A stretch of 64,000 bases of DNA, taken from assembly GCF_023065955.2 (NCBI RefSeq), contig NW_026623100.1, forward strand, positions 70,746,727-70,810,726. Direction: 5' to 3'. Both the position numbers and the translations under genes were made by a program. The notes beneath the pieces are model-generated. The model was not told where the DNA came from. It searched no databases and saw nothing but the letters and a program-made list of their open reading frames with translations. Every line of letters begins with the position of its first letter. Position 1 is the stretch's first letter. The stretch is from Ursus arctos. Lineage: Eukaryota > Chordata > Mammalia > Carnivora > Ursidae. Shown here piece after piece: positions 23,813 to 35,610 of the stretch.

Positions 23813-24288
23813 TGTTCCGGGTCAAATCTGTTCCACCCTCTCCCTCTCCCCTTCATGTGTTGGAGTCCTAACTCCCAGCACCTCAGAAGGGACCTTATTT
23901 GGAAACACAGCCATTGCAGGTGTAATCGATTAAGACGGGGTCATACTGGACTAGGGTGGGCCCTAATCCAGTAATCGTCCTTATAAAAGGGAGACATTTG
24001 GACACAGACAAGCACACAGAGAGAAAGCCACGTCAAGGTGAAGGCAGAGGTCGGGGTGATGCTTCTACATCGCCATTTTGTCAATGGCGTCCCGAGTTGC
24101 CAACGCAACGGCAGAAGTTAGGGGAGGCACCTGGGACTGGAGGCCCCCATGGTCCCCAGAAGGAAGCAGCCCTGCCAACACCTTGACCTCGGACTTCTGG
24201 CCTCCAGGTCTGTGAGACAATAAGCTTCTGTTGTTTAAGCCGCCAGTTGGCGGTGCTCTGTTAGGGCGGCCCTAGCGCACTAATACGG
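23813..24288 (+). mobile_element. Solo MLT1-type LTR (ERVL-MaLR)
   Basis: Begins TGTTCCGGGTCAAATCTG, then GTTGGAGTCCTAACTCCCAG, GGACCTTATTTGGAAACAC, GGGTGGGCCCTAATCCAG, GTCCTTATAAAAGGGAG, CTGTGAGACAATAAG, and TTGTTTAAGCCGCCAG, ending CTAATACGG. This is a near-complete ordered match to MLT1. It is better preserved than the copy at 8034 and has no internal region. Confidence 0.88.
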
Positions 24289-26740
24289 TGCCCAAGTCCG
24301 AGAGGCTGTTTTGGATCCTCAGTTCTTCCCCTCTGGGTCTCTGATGTGATCACAGGCTCCTCTTCCTTGTCTCTTTATTTGGCTTTCTGACTGAACAAGT
24401 CCTCTTTCTCTCCCCCATTCTTCCCAGCTTCATATTATGCCCCTTACTCCAAAATGGCTCACCCTGTGTCAGTCCCCTACAGAATCTACTCTTTTAGGAA
24501 GTTGAATTCTATCAGAAGGCCTCAGGAAAGCAATCAGATTAAGCTGATTCATACTAAAGGGTAAGTGACTAACACCTACGTAATGGGATTCTAGGGAGAA
24601 GTCTCCCTTAGCTCTCCCACAGGCAATTACGTGTTGGAGAGTTTGCTAATTACTGTAGAGGACACTTTTTGAGTGAAGAATACTTTTGTCCTATAAGTGT
24701 TTGCCCCTAAGTGATCCATTAAATATGTCATATGTTTTCCTTATGATGAGGGCAGAGTCCTGGAGCCTGTGTATGTGCTGCTGTCCTGAAGGCCAGGACT
24801 GTTCTGGCTTCTTCATAGGTGGAGGCTCTCCGTGCAGATCCACCCCTAAGCACAGCCATAGAGGCAAGAGCCAGTCTTCCCACCTCCTTCTGCAGTGGGA
24901 AGGACCCAGACCTGAGCTCTCCCAGCCTTCAATACCTCTTCTCCCCACTTCCCCAGCTCTGCTCTGTTCTTGTAAAAGTGGGTTTGCTCACAGGGCTAGG
25001 GTGGTTTTAGTTGTTCTGACCAGACAGACTGCTCCTGGGGGTGGATGGTACTTGTATCCAGGCCTAGTTGGCCTCCTGGACGTGGGGCTAACTGTGCATG
25101 ATGATAGCACCAGCAGGCCACCCTGCCTGGCTTTAATGTGGGGTGACCTATGGTCTTCAGCTGGAGAGGACTGGCAATGGGTGGGGAGCCAAGGGATTCT
25201 GGGAGAAGCACAGAAGGTGGGGCTGCCTTCTGAACTCGGTGCAGGACGCTCTTTCTCCAGGAGCCTTGAAGAAGGGACTAGTAACTCTTGTCCTTGGGTC
25301 AAGGGCTGGGAAGGTAAGCAGAGTCCCTGGGGAGTAGAGAAATGGGTAGGGGCTTGGCTGGCTGAATGGTCCCCGCTCATGCCATTCTCCCTCAGGACTG
25401 GCAGTCTCTTTCTGCAGTCCTGGTGCACCTGCCCTGGGGTAAGCCACGCTGTCGGGGGAAGCTCATGGCATAAGAAGTGGTAGACTGTGGTGATGCTATG
25501 AACCCATAAGATGCTTGCCCCACCTTGTCGTGGCCCTTAGTGGGTGGCTGGGCTGGGCAGAACAGAGTGTACACAGTAGAAATTGGAGAAGGGGAATTCA
25601 AGGAAAGCTTCCTGGAGGAGGTGGACTTTGAGCAGGGTCTTGAAGGATAGAGGTTTTTGTCCTGGCGCAAGGGGCAGGGAGGCCATGCTGATGAGGAAGC
25701 CCTCAAGTGTGGACTGTGTGGGCAGCAGCAGGCTGCAGCTCCAGGCCATTCTGGAGCCTTCTAGCATGGGCGACATCACCATAGGCCTATTTATCCTAAC
25801 TGCTGCACCCACCTCTGGATTCCCTTCTTATCTCCAATGTGCTCATCACATTGATCCCCTTGCCTCTGCACACTCCAGCCCCTGCCCGATTAACTTTACC
25901 ATCAGTTCCCTCCACCTTGAGCTCTCCTGTCCTTACTGAAATCCTGCTATTGTGTCCGGCCCCACTCCTAGCCAGTTGGTGAAACTTTCCCCGGTTTCTC
26001 TCAGCCCAGCTCCCACACTGGAAAGCACTCCTTTGTCCCCTGACTTCCCTCAGTCACCATTCAGCAAACACTGGCTGAGCCTCCAGCTAGCTAGGTCTTA
26101 GGGCTTCGTGCCCCCAGCTGCAGAAGGTCACAGTTGGGGGACAGAAAGACACACAAACCAGTCCCCATGCAGCATTGTTGCGGGATGCAGAGCTGGCCGT
26201 CTGGGACAATGGGTCATCGCTGACGCGTTGGCCACCTCTTTTGACATCTGGAAGCCATTGGGCAGGGGGCCCCAATTAGCAAGTCCCTCTTGCTTGGGTG
26301 TGTTCTTGTTGTTCCCTGAGGTATTAGGTCACTCAAGTTTTAGCAGGGCCCATATTTGGAGAGCTTGGCTTCCTGGTACGAAGTGGGAAGCCGCGGAGCG
26401 TTAGGCCTGCTGCTCTCAGGGGCAACGCCATCAGGAGCAAGATCGCGTTTCTGTTTCCCCACAAGCCTTGGGAATTGAAGTATGTGCAGAAATACAATTC
26501 ATAAATCGATGGACTTTATTTTCCCTGTTCCCAGGCTTTAATTTCCAGAAACAAAACGTGAGTGTTATGGCTGAAATTCTCCTAGTTTTAGGAAACCCAC
26601 CATAACCCAGATTGTTTATGCATAGTTCGCATATTATATGACAGGACTGGTTTGGGGAGTAACGAAGGGTCACGGGATTGCGGTCACACTGGAACAAGAT
26701 GATCTGAGTGTGGTGACCCGTTATTTATACTAAAGACCGC
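24289..26740. other. GC-rich DNA; longest open frame of the window
   Basis: Contains a 265-codon + strand frame (24686-25483). It begins at an ATG but shows no domain or plausible secondary structure, and minus-strand frames overlap most of it, so I treat it as chance. 25560-25760 holds old repeat text (GGAAAGCTTCCTGGAGGAGG; TTGAAGGATAGAGG) like that at 16820. 25860-26060 has weak L2-like C/T-rich text. Confidence 0.4.
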
Positions 26741-26749
26741 AAACCTTGC

Positions 26750-27320
26750 CCTTAACCTCCCACACGCCCCTCCCCTAGCCCCCCCAAGTAAAACGGAGGT
26801 AGCGCCGCTTCTCCTGGAAGGCAAGGCTGCAGGGAACTGCCAGCGTCTGTCACTCACAGAGAGGCGCGCATGCGCCTGCCTGCGTGCGTGCGCGCGCATG
26901 TGCGCGTGCGCACGAGCGCACGTGGTCAGTGTGAGAAAGAAGATGGCTGAGTCAGGGGCAAGCGGGCTTCCTAGGAACCCTCATCTCGGTCTTCCCATCT
27001 GGAGCATGGGTGTGTAACGCTGACCTCCGAGTTCCTCTGGAGTTTTGTCGTATATGTGTGTGTAATGAGTGCAAGAGGAGGGCTCCCAGAGTGCTTCTTA
27101 AAGTGCTTCGTGGGAGCCGACGGGTGTTAGGCACCGAGTGGGGGTGGGTGTCCCTGGGCCTTTCAGATGACACTATGGACTCTGGGGTTGCTCAGGCACT
27201 AGGGGCCTTTTACCTCCCGCTTCCATCACCGCGATTTTCAGGACGCTGCTCTGTGCGCACAACCGCCAGGCAGGGTGGGTGAGTGCTGCCGTCAGTTCTG
27301 CTCCGGCGTGAGACTCACTG
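26750..27320 (+). promoter_or_regulatory. CpG-rich promoter-like block with NRF1 and YY1 motifs
   Basis: CpGs are frequent from about 26800 to 27320, against a CpG-poor background. Within it lie a perfect GCGCATGCGC palindrome (NRF1 type, 26866-26875), a similar GCGCATGTGCGC (about 26894-26905), a long alternating purine-pyrimidine run, and AAGATGGC (YY1 type, 26940-26947). NRF1 and YY1 sites together are typical of TATA-less promoters. A 24-codon frame starts at the ATG inside the YY1 motif (26943-27017); I do not claim it is translated. No downstream exon is recognised, so a lncRNA promoter or an enhancer are both possible. Confidence 0.45.
26864..26924. repeat. Z-DNA-prone alternating GC/GT tract
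   Basis: 26881-26914 is 34 bases of unbroken pyrimidine-purine alternation (TGCGTGCGTGCGCGCGCATG then more), flanked by GCGCGCATGCGC and GCGCACGTG. Such tracts favour left-handed DNA under negative supercoiling. Confidence 0.85.
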
Positions 27321-27329
27321 CGCAGGGCA

Positions 27330-30300
27330 GCGTTTATAGCATGGGTTTTGAGCAGCACATCTATTTCCTCCCACCCTTTAATACGGTGCCCCCAAATGGG
27401 CAATACTCATTGGTTCCATTTATTTTAGTAGAGCGTTCAGCCTTGCTGGATGCCCTTTGCGAGGACAGAAACCTGCAGTTACTTCTGCAAACAGCTCTGG
27501 CAACGGCTTCTTAGGAAATCCGGCCCTCTGCAGTGTGCGTCAGGTGCCAGCTCCCCTCCTGAGACTGTGGCAGGGGTCAGGGTGCTCTGCTGGAAGGTGT
27601 GCTCTGGACAGGTGACAGTGGGGGCTGGGGACACCTGGCCAGGGTCCCCCTCCCCAGGTTCAGAGCCCCCAGTGCATCTGCCCCTGCCAGGATCCCCAAC
27701 TCCCCACTCCTGCCCTTTTTTGGACCCCAGAAGAAGGTTTTCAAATGGCAGAAGCTGGCCGAAGCAGTAAAGATCATAATTTGGGTCATTTTGACTTATT
27801 TTTTGCTTTCACTTAACAGAACTCCCCGTCTGCCGCCCTCAGTGGAGCCTCACCCATGTCTCCAAGGTGTGCAGGGCACCTTTTGGGGAGGACGGAGCCC
27901 GTTGTTCTGGAACATGGCTTTCAGTTGATGCTTGCAGCTGTCTCCACTCATCATTGCTCCGCTTGCCTCCCTGTGAGGGGTAGAAACAGCACAGGGGACT
28001 TTTCAGAACTGGAGAGAACACCTAATGGCAAGAATCTGTTGTGGCTTCTGGCCGATGTGCTCTGGATGTCGCTGATTGATACACCGTGGTTCCTTCCAGG
28101 ACCACGTCCCACTTCAACCAGATACGTGCCCATCCTTTGGAGCCAGGGGCCTGGCCCGCCTGGCCAGGTGGGATAGATAAGGAAAGGGTTCAGGCTCTGT
28201 CTGAGACCCCTCTCCCTGCTAATCACAAGCTGTCCAGGAGCACAGTTGGAAAATCAGACAATTCAGAAGGGATCGAACCTCGAGTCCCTTCCTCTACAGC
28301 AGACTATTGAGGGGAGGAGGAAGGAGAAACTTGGAAGTCACCGGGCTGCTTCTCACCACCCCTCTGTCCACCCACTTGGTGACTTGGGGGTCATTGCTTT
28401 GACAAATGGACTGTACATGAGCGGGTGTGGAAAGTCTCTCCCTTCCAGACGCAGCAGCAGCAGCTCAGTCCTTGCCTCGTGCACAGGCACGGCTTTCTTC
28501 CTGGAGAAGGAAAAAAAAGGCCATCTTCACAGTGAAACTTGCTTCATTCATCTTGAGAGAAACGGTGAGCCTCTCTCTGAAAGCCACTTAATTATGTGGC
28601 AAGGGTCCTGCTGTGGGGCGTGCTGCAGAGGCCGCCCAGCCAGGCACACTCCCCTCGTAAGTGGTAAAATATACAGTACGATTAAGTAGCATGAGAAACT
28701 CAAGGGTTGTTTCTGAAGACATCAGTCTGTTTTGGGGCTGTTTTGATTTACTGTTAATTTGGGGAGTCTGGCTTCTCCTTGAAAAGCATGGAATGTGCAC
28801 TTTTTAAATAATTGCAATCAAATCTTACCCTGATATGGGCTTTCTAGTTCCCTGGACACTAGGCAGCAGTATTCTGGGGGCGGGATGTATTCACTCTGCA
28901 AAACATTTTCCTGAGTGTTCTTTCAGCCGTATTCTGCACTTTTGTCAGGAGCAGGGTCGCATTGCTTCCCGCCCCCAGATTCCCTCTTCTTCCATCTTTG
29001 AAGACTTCCTGGGGTCTGAAGGAGGGAGCAGGGACCTGGGGGTGCCTAGTCTAGGCACATGACATCGTTGTGGAGCCTGCCCATCTGTGACATTCTTGTA
29101 GGATTTCCTCTAGTTGGAGTGAACAGGGAGAACACAGGGAGGTGGGCACACATCTGTGTTCAATGGAAATCGACCCAGCGCTCCCCTTGCAGCTGGGTCT
29201 GCCTTAACTTCCCTCTTGCGGTTGGGATTGACAGAATGGGCTATTGAGTCATCCTCCTGATGGGGCCCATGGTGTCAGAACCTATTCAGGGGCCAAGAGG
29301 TGAACTGAGGCAGGATGCAGGCTTTACACCATTTGGTTACGTAAATGGGGCACTTGCAAATCTGGGGGATGTCAGTATCAGGGGTGACAGGTTTTCGGCT
29401 GAATCGTTCGGGGGAGTAAAGTGAGAACCCGTATTTTGAAAAGTTAATGCTAGGAGAGGAGACAGAGGAAGCAAAGAGTTTTTATTTTTTCCTTTTGCCT
29501 TACAAGATAATTAAAAAAAAATTACCCTTTGAAATGTTGCCAGCAGCGAGTGAGTGAAAACCAGTGAGGGTTCAGAAGTTAGAGTCCTCCTCTAGTTTCA
29601 CAGAAGGTACTTAATGGTCCTTTCCCGTCATTGAGCACAAATACATATCCCTAAAATTTCTCCAAAATTTGATTTTGTTCTCCGTTTCAAGGAAAAAGTG
29701 TTGTGAACAGTCTGAGCCCGGTTTCCCTGGCCATGACAAATTCTCATGAAACCAGTGCACAGGAACTGCATTTTCACAGCCCCCTTTCGGAGGGGCTGTG
29801 TGTCCCCAGGAAGTGGGGAGCTGCCCCTGTTGTGGGTTTCTGGGAGTGGGCGCTTTGGAGGGGGGGCTCCATACAAATTGGATGCGAATATAATTGATAT
29901 TTAAGTCTCTCCCTGGAAACTTAAAACTTTGATAGTTTACATCTCCGCTTAATAGCATATTAAATCATTTTATAACCCTTAACAACTGTTTAATCTTTTC
30001 ATTGTTGAAAAATGAGGTAATTGATCTAAGCCATGGCAGAATATGCCAGGAAAAACTTATTTAAATGTACCACCCTTCGCCATGGCATTTGGGGGATTTG
30101 AGGGACCTGTATGTGTTTTAGGGGGACCCACCTCTCCCATAATGGGGTCTCACCCTGAACGAGGGCAGAGACAAAGAATCCTCAGCCGGTGGAGGCTGGG
30201 GGCGGCCAGTGGAAGAATGGTTGAGCCTGAGATCTGGCCCTTAGGCTACAGTATTGCGGCCATCTAGGATTTTGGCCTCTAATTGGGCATTGTTGAAAAC

Positions 30301-30980
30301 ACGCTTTTCTGGCCGACAGTATGTTCTATGATCTCTCACTGTGTTCAGCAAGGTTGTTTGTGCACAATCACAACCAGAGTGCGGGAGAGTGAGAACAAGA
30401 GCAAGAGAGGAGAGTAAGTGCTCTGTTATTCCAAAAACAAGTATGCCTTCTCCTTGGGAATGACACCAAAGAATACCTTCTAAATGAAGTATGTTTCCCT
30501 TCAGAGATTACAGCATCAGTGGATCAAAGTCCCCTGGAAATAGCTTTTGGCAGCTCCAAGGTTCTCTGTAACTCTTCTCTGACTTGAGCAGGGCAGCCCT
30601 GTGCTGGGAGCAGCAGCTGCCCTGCCTTTGGAGGCCACGGAGCCGGGGTGGGGACAGATAGGTGTCCCGTGGATCTGTTGACCGCTCTGCAAATGCTGCG
30701 GCCTCATGTTGGTTTGGGGTTGGTTTGGTTGGAAGTGGTTTTGTTTCTTTGGAAAATGGATTGTGGCGCACGGGCTGGCTCTCTCTGTCCAAGTAATGCA
30801 ATACAGGCATCTTCTAAACTTAAACAAGGCTTTGGCAATGCTGGTGAAATGTATTGTCGTCGGCTCCATGTCCTGACGTCCTCCATAGACTTGAGGAATG
30901 TTTGGCCCTCGGCCCCCGAGCCCTTTCTGGTTTAAGTTTAATGAGAGTCCGGGCAATCCAAATGTCTACCTGGCAGCAGG
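27330..30980. other. Mixed DNA, no supported gene
   Basis: GC-rich stretches alternate with short AT-rich islands (about 28680-28830, 29480-29530 and 29880-30010). I recognise no SINE or LINE with confidence. Open frames up to 147 codons (28246-28689 on +, 30516-30956 on -) lack known domains. Confidence 0.4.
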
Positions 30981-30984
30981 GAAG

Positions 30985-31140
30985 AGACCCTTCACGTTAA
31001 TTATCGCTAAGCTCAACTGTCTCCTTCCAAGCCCTATATACAGCCCTACGCATTTGTATACATTTTATATGGTCGATTTCCATTATAAATTGCCCATAAA
31101 TTAAATACAGATTTTCTTGGGAACATCTTAAAAAAAGGGA
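30985..31140. promoter_or_regulatory. AT-rich island with homeodomain-type motifs
   Basis: Contains GTTAATTATCGC, TTATATGGTCGATTTCC, TTATAAATTGCCC and CATAAATTAAATAC. It is sharply more AT-rich than its flanks and not repetitive. This is the kind of composition seen in conserved developmental enhancers, but conservation cannot be judged from one sequence. Confidence 0.25.
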
Positions 31141-31149
31141 AAAGATCCG

Positions 31150-31665
31150 TGTGATCCATGTTTCTGGTATTGGAGGTGATGTGGGTTACAGAGGGGGAGG
31201 GTGGGCCTGTGCGCCGACTCCCCAACATGGAGGTCAGGCGTCTGGGTTAAGGCAACCTGAGTGGTGTGTGAACGGATATGCGGCGTGCCTTTTCTCCATC
31301 TTTCCTGTTGTGAGCTGCACATCGTGATTTTGAAAAGAGTGGAGACTGATTGATTGACCTAGACAGGCTGGAGCGGGTCCAGGGGAGGACAGGAGGACAG
31401 TGAGGGACGGGTGGAAGGCTGGGCTTGTTGCGTTTGTCTGGAGGGGGTGCTCTCAGCACCGTGTGGCGATGCCACGGGGCGGCGTCTTCATTGTGAGGTG
31501 TGTTGCCAGCACAGTCTGGCTACTAGGGAAGTACTAATGTACATCGGATAAGAAATTAGAGCAGATTCAAGGTTCATCTCTAAAATGCCCTTCTCTCTCC
31601 CACCTCCTTACTGAGTGGAGAGCTAAGGGCGGAGTTTTAGCTGGACCCCCCAGAATTGTGCCCAT
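31150..31665. other. Unassigned GC-rich DNA
   Basis: Nothing recognised beyond ordinary unique sequence. Confidence 0.35.
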
Positions 31666-31667
31666 CC

Positions 31668-31990
31668 TCAAGCCCAAGCCCCTGTGCCCTGGCTTTTGCT
31701 ACCTCAGGGACTTTGCACATATTGCTGCCTCCCCTCTTTAGGTCTCTACTTAATAAGGTCTTCCCTGACCGCTCTATTTAAAAATGCACCCCGAGTACTC
31801 TCTCCTCTTCCTTTATTTCTCTTTATCTCCGTTGGACCTTCTGTGCACTTTATTTATTATTATTATAAGCAATACTAAGCATAGGGTCTTTGTGGTAGGG
31901 GTTTTTGTCTCTTTCATGCTCTTTTCTTTTTCTGTCCAGTGCGTAGCACCTGGTAGGTGCTCAATAAAATGTGTTGAGTGAATGTATGAG
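31668..31990 (+). mobile_element. L2 LINE 3' end
   Basis: GGGACTTTGCACATATTGCT, GGTCTTCCCTGACCGCTC, GTGCGTAGCACCTGGTAGG, TGCTCAATAAAATGTGTTG and GAGTGAATG are in L2 order. This is one of the clearest L2 tails in the window. Confidence 0.8.
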
Positions 31991-33140
31991 TGCATGCCCA
32001 CGATATGCTTTTGGAGGTCATTAGTTGCATGTTACGGAGGAAACAGATGTTGTAAACACGGCTTTAGGAGACTAGACTTGAACCTGTTAGCTGAAATTAC
32101 AAAAAAGCAGATCCTAGTCTAAAATTAAAAAAAAAAAATACAAATTTCCATTGAGGAATGAGCTGACCTCTAGGGGTGGGAATGCCTTTGGAGGAAGTGT
32201 CTAAGACAAGTGTCACGGGGGCTGTTGAGAGGGCAGGATTTTATGATCATAGGCACCCTGTGTCTCCTCCATGATTTCGTTCAGGGCCTTAAAATATTGT
32301 GTCCTGGGCTTTCCTGTAATTCAGAATCCTACAATTCTGGGTGCTTTGGGGGCACTTGTCCTGGATCACACAGCTCTGGTTGGGCCAAGCCCAGATGGCA
32401 CAGGTTTCTTGCTTAGAATGTGAGCCCCCAGGATGCTGTCATCTGGCCATGCTGGGGTGGCCTTTGTACCTGCAGCAGGAGGTCTGGCCCGGGGAGGTCT
32501 CTGGGCTGCCTTTATCATGGTCTGCTGGACCTTTTCCTCAGGGCCCAGTGGTGCTGCAAGTTAACTTGTTCCCAAATGAGGTATTCGTTTCTTTATTCTC
32601 TGTTTAAGTGACCATTATGTGTTATGTCCTCCTGTTGTGTCTGCTCTGGTTGTGAGGGCCCCATCCCCTGGGCACTGGACTTGACTGTCTCCCTCTCCCT
32701 CGTCCTGTACCACCAGCCCTAGCTCAGACCCTCTCAGAGTGGGCAGAAGGTGCTTAGAATATCAGTTAGGATGTGTATGCCTGGGCTCTGCAGCTTCAGA
32801 ACTTAGGTGTGGAAGAAAGTTTCTAGTAGAGCTTCACTGGGGGAGCTTTGCTGGGGGAGCTCAGCTGGAGTCATGCAGTGGAGCAAGAGGAAGCCAGCTC
32901 TGTGAGGAGCCAGGGCTGCAGAGCTGGGAGCAGAGGGGCCTGTTGGTGGATGCAGTGCAGGAGCCCAGGCTCCTCCTGTGTGCAGGCAGGACCAGAAACC
33001 ACCGTCTTCCCCTTCTTTCTTTAGGGCGGGACAGGTATCAGTGTGGGGTTCAGGAATAGACAGGAGGGGTGTTGGACATCCCAGAACTAAGATGCAAAGT
33101 GTAGAAAATGCCATCCACAGGGACCACCCACCTTGAGTGG
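31991..33140. other. Unassigned DNA
   Basis: A run of A at about 32129-32138 and no recognised element. Open frames of about 100 codons overlap on opposite strands at 32739-33114 with no known domain. Confidence 0.35.
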
Positions 33141-33144
33141 TCAG

Positions 33145-33290
33145 AGCACCTAGGCTCCATTACAGATGAGCTGAGTGACCTTGGGCAAGCTGTTTGACCT
33201 CTCTTACTGCAGTTTCTACATCTGTAGAGTGGGGACTAGCCTCTAATCATGAGATAATTCTCTTAATGTTAGATTGGGGGGGGCTTTTTC
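33145..33290 (+). mobile_element. MIR SINE
   Basis: GTGACCTTGGGCAAGCTGTT, then GACCTCTCTTACTGCAG and TTTCTACATCTGTAGAGTGG match the MIR core and 3' half. Confidence 0.8.
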
Positions 33291-33299
33291 TTTTCATTG

Positions 33300-34050
33300 T
33301 ATGACTTTGTGTGCTGTTTGATTTTTCTAAATTCTGTATAGGCATAAGTTTGATTTTAATAATAAAATAGATATTTGGAAACATTCATGAAATACTATGT
33401 GAGTATGTCAGTCTCTGCTTTATATTCTGGTGGCAGAAATGGTAACAACGGTTTTCTGGAGCCCTGAGCTTCTTCTACCCAAGTCCTTATTCTGAGGCTG
33501 TGACACCCAGGCATTCCCAGGAAGGCCTTCATAGAACTGAAACAGCTCCTCTGTGTTGGAGCCTAGAAACACGTGCTTGGAGGGAGCTCCTCTGTTCCAG
33601 CCTGGGGCCCGTGGGGCGGTTGGGGAACAATCAGGAGACCCTGTGCTTTATGGCCCTGGGTGGTGCATGAAGTCTTCCCCACTTGGGCTTCATAAATTAT
33701 TCTGTGGGATCCATTAGAGCTGGGTGGGGAGCAAGAGAGTGATTTTTATGGGTGATTTACACATGGCCTTTGTCTGAGATCCCACATGTTGCCAGCTGGA
33801 CAGCGGCTTCTGGCTGCTTCCATGGCAAAGCCTTGGCCCAGAGGGGCCCCCACAGTGTGAAATCACACCACACGACCTGTGGCTGGGCAGAGGGGCTCCA
33901 AGACCCCACAAAGAGGTCTCCTCCAGCAAATCCAGGAAGGAGGTAAAGTCAGGCAGCCCCGTCTCTTCATCTGTTTTCGGGAGGACTTGGAGTTTAGTCT
34001 CCTGTGGTTGACATGGCTTGTCCCACTGGAGTAAGAGTCCTCTCAGGAAG
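33300..34050. other. Unassigned DNA
   Basis: An AT-rich segment to about 33420, then GC-rich sequence. No gene or named repeat is seen. Confidence 0.35.
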
Positions 34051-34059
34051 AATCATGAT

Positions 34060-34195
34060 TTTGGAGCCAGCTGTGCCTTTGAGATCATAAAACCCAGCTT
34101 TGGATTTTACTGGGGGAGAACAGGCTCAAGACCTTTCTGAGGATCACATAGTAAGTCAGTAGCAGGGCTGAGACCAGGTCTCTTTCTCCTACCTC
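34060..34195 (-). mobile_element. MIR SINE
   Basis: CAAGACCTTTCTGAGGATCA, CATAGTAAGTCAGTAGCAGG and GCTGAGACCAGGTCTC are the reversed MIR core and head. Confidence 0.65.
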
Positions 34196-35180
34196 ATGTT
34201 GCCCCTTTGGACCAAGGGGAAGGGGAGCTGAGGGTGGGAGAGACTGGTGACTCTCCCTGCCTAGAGGGCAGTCTTCTAGAGACCCTGAGCTTATGGGAAT
34301 GTAGTCCTCCTGTCTAGGTGGGGTGTCTGAAGTTGCCTTCCTAGCCTGGACCCCCTACCCCCACCCCCACACTGGGCTTGATGCTGCTGGGATGTCCTGG
34401 CGCCTTCCCCGAGACTGTCTGGTGTGGCCCCGGGTTGCCAGGGCACTCAGCTCCATGGCCTCCTTCCTGGGTTTGCTGTGTGAGAATGACTCCACCCTCG
34501 CAGCTTCTGTTGATGGTGGCAGCAGCTGGGCACTGTGTGCTCATGGCTTCAGCTCCATCAGTGTCCCATCTGGTGTGGGGGGAGGGGGAGGCCTGGCCTT
34601 GGTAGTGTGCTTGTGCCCCTCACTGGCTGCGTGGCCTTGAGGGAGTCCCTTTCACTGAGCTTTTCCAGGGGCTGTTGCTTGTCCTGGGGGGATTTTAGGT
34701 CTTGATGGTATGGAGGCGTGTGCGATGCCTCCCTCCTGCCTCTGCCTCTGTCTTACTGCTTCTCCACGTGGGCTCATGCCTGAGCATCCGTGGAAGACGG
34801 ACGTACATCTTGAGGCTCTTTATAAGTTTTGAACAAGAGGACCCACATTTTCAGTCTACCCCGGGCCCCTGGAATTAGGTAGCTGGTCCTGCCCCTACCC
34901 CCAGCTGGTCTCCACTGCCCCTTTTGCAGCTCAGATGGTTGACTGGGGAGCACTGGGGCAGATACTTCTGGATGGTGGGGGACACTTGCTGGCTGGGGTG
35001 AGACAGGGTAGGATCGACCTCCAGAGACTGTGAACTTGGCAAAGCTCTCCTTGGCAGCTCACAGGAGGTTTCTGTGGCTTTTATCCCTTTGTTCTCCATT
35101 TAGGCTCCCTATATTCTGCTAATTTCTTGCCCCTTTCCCCAAAGCTGCTGTTTTTGGGACAGGTTTTATGGGGTTCACCA
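34196..35180. other. GC-rich DNA with a MIR scrap
   Basis: About 34600-34675 reads CTGGCTGCGTGGCCTTGAGG and then CCCTTTCACTGAGC, which fits a + strand MIR core. Otherwise nothing recognised. Confidence 0.4.
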
Positions 35181-35610
35181 TTACAGTAGTTAGGATAGGC
35201 TAGGTTAGGTAGCAAAATAACCTGGAAATCCGGTGGTTTAATACAATGTTTTATTTCTTGTTTGTGCTTTCTGTCCATCACAGGTTGGGGGTGGGGATTC
35301 TGCTCCATGCAGTCACTCAAGGTTCTCAGCTGAAGGAGGCTCTGTCCCTTATACCCCTACCGGCTGGGATTACACAGTCTCTCTTGATTGCTCTGCAGGA
35401 GAGTGGCATGAAGGAGGGTTCCCCAACTGCTCTTTTATGCTTCAGCTTGAAAGCAGCATGTATCACTTCTGCTCGTTAGCCCAATTGGCCAGAATTAGTT
35501 CTGGGGCTCCATCTAACTGCAAGGGGGCTGGAACATGGTGTCTTCTACTTCCAGGAAGAAGAGAAGAAACAGATATTGATGAACACAGATATGTCTAGTA
35601 AAGTGGCCCC
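35180..35610 (-). mobile_element. Old MER/MLT-type repeat, antisense
   Basis: ATCCGGTGGTTTAATACAAT, TTTCTGTCCATCACAGG, ATCACTTCTGCTCGTTAGCC, AATTGGCCAGAATTAG and CAAGGGGGCTGGAACATGG follow the order of a common mammalian LTR-like repeat. I am unsure of the exact family name. Confidence 0.55.

Noticed and set aside
26700..26740. TATA-like TTATTTATAC upstream of the CpG block
   Set aside because: It is too far (about 200 bases) from the motif cluster and on its own too common to support a TATA promoter.
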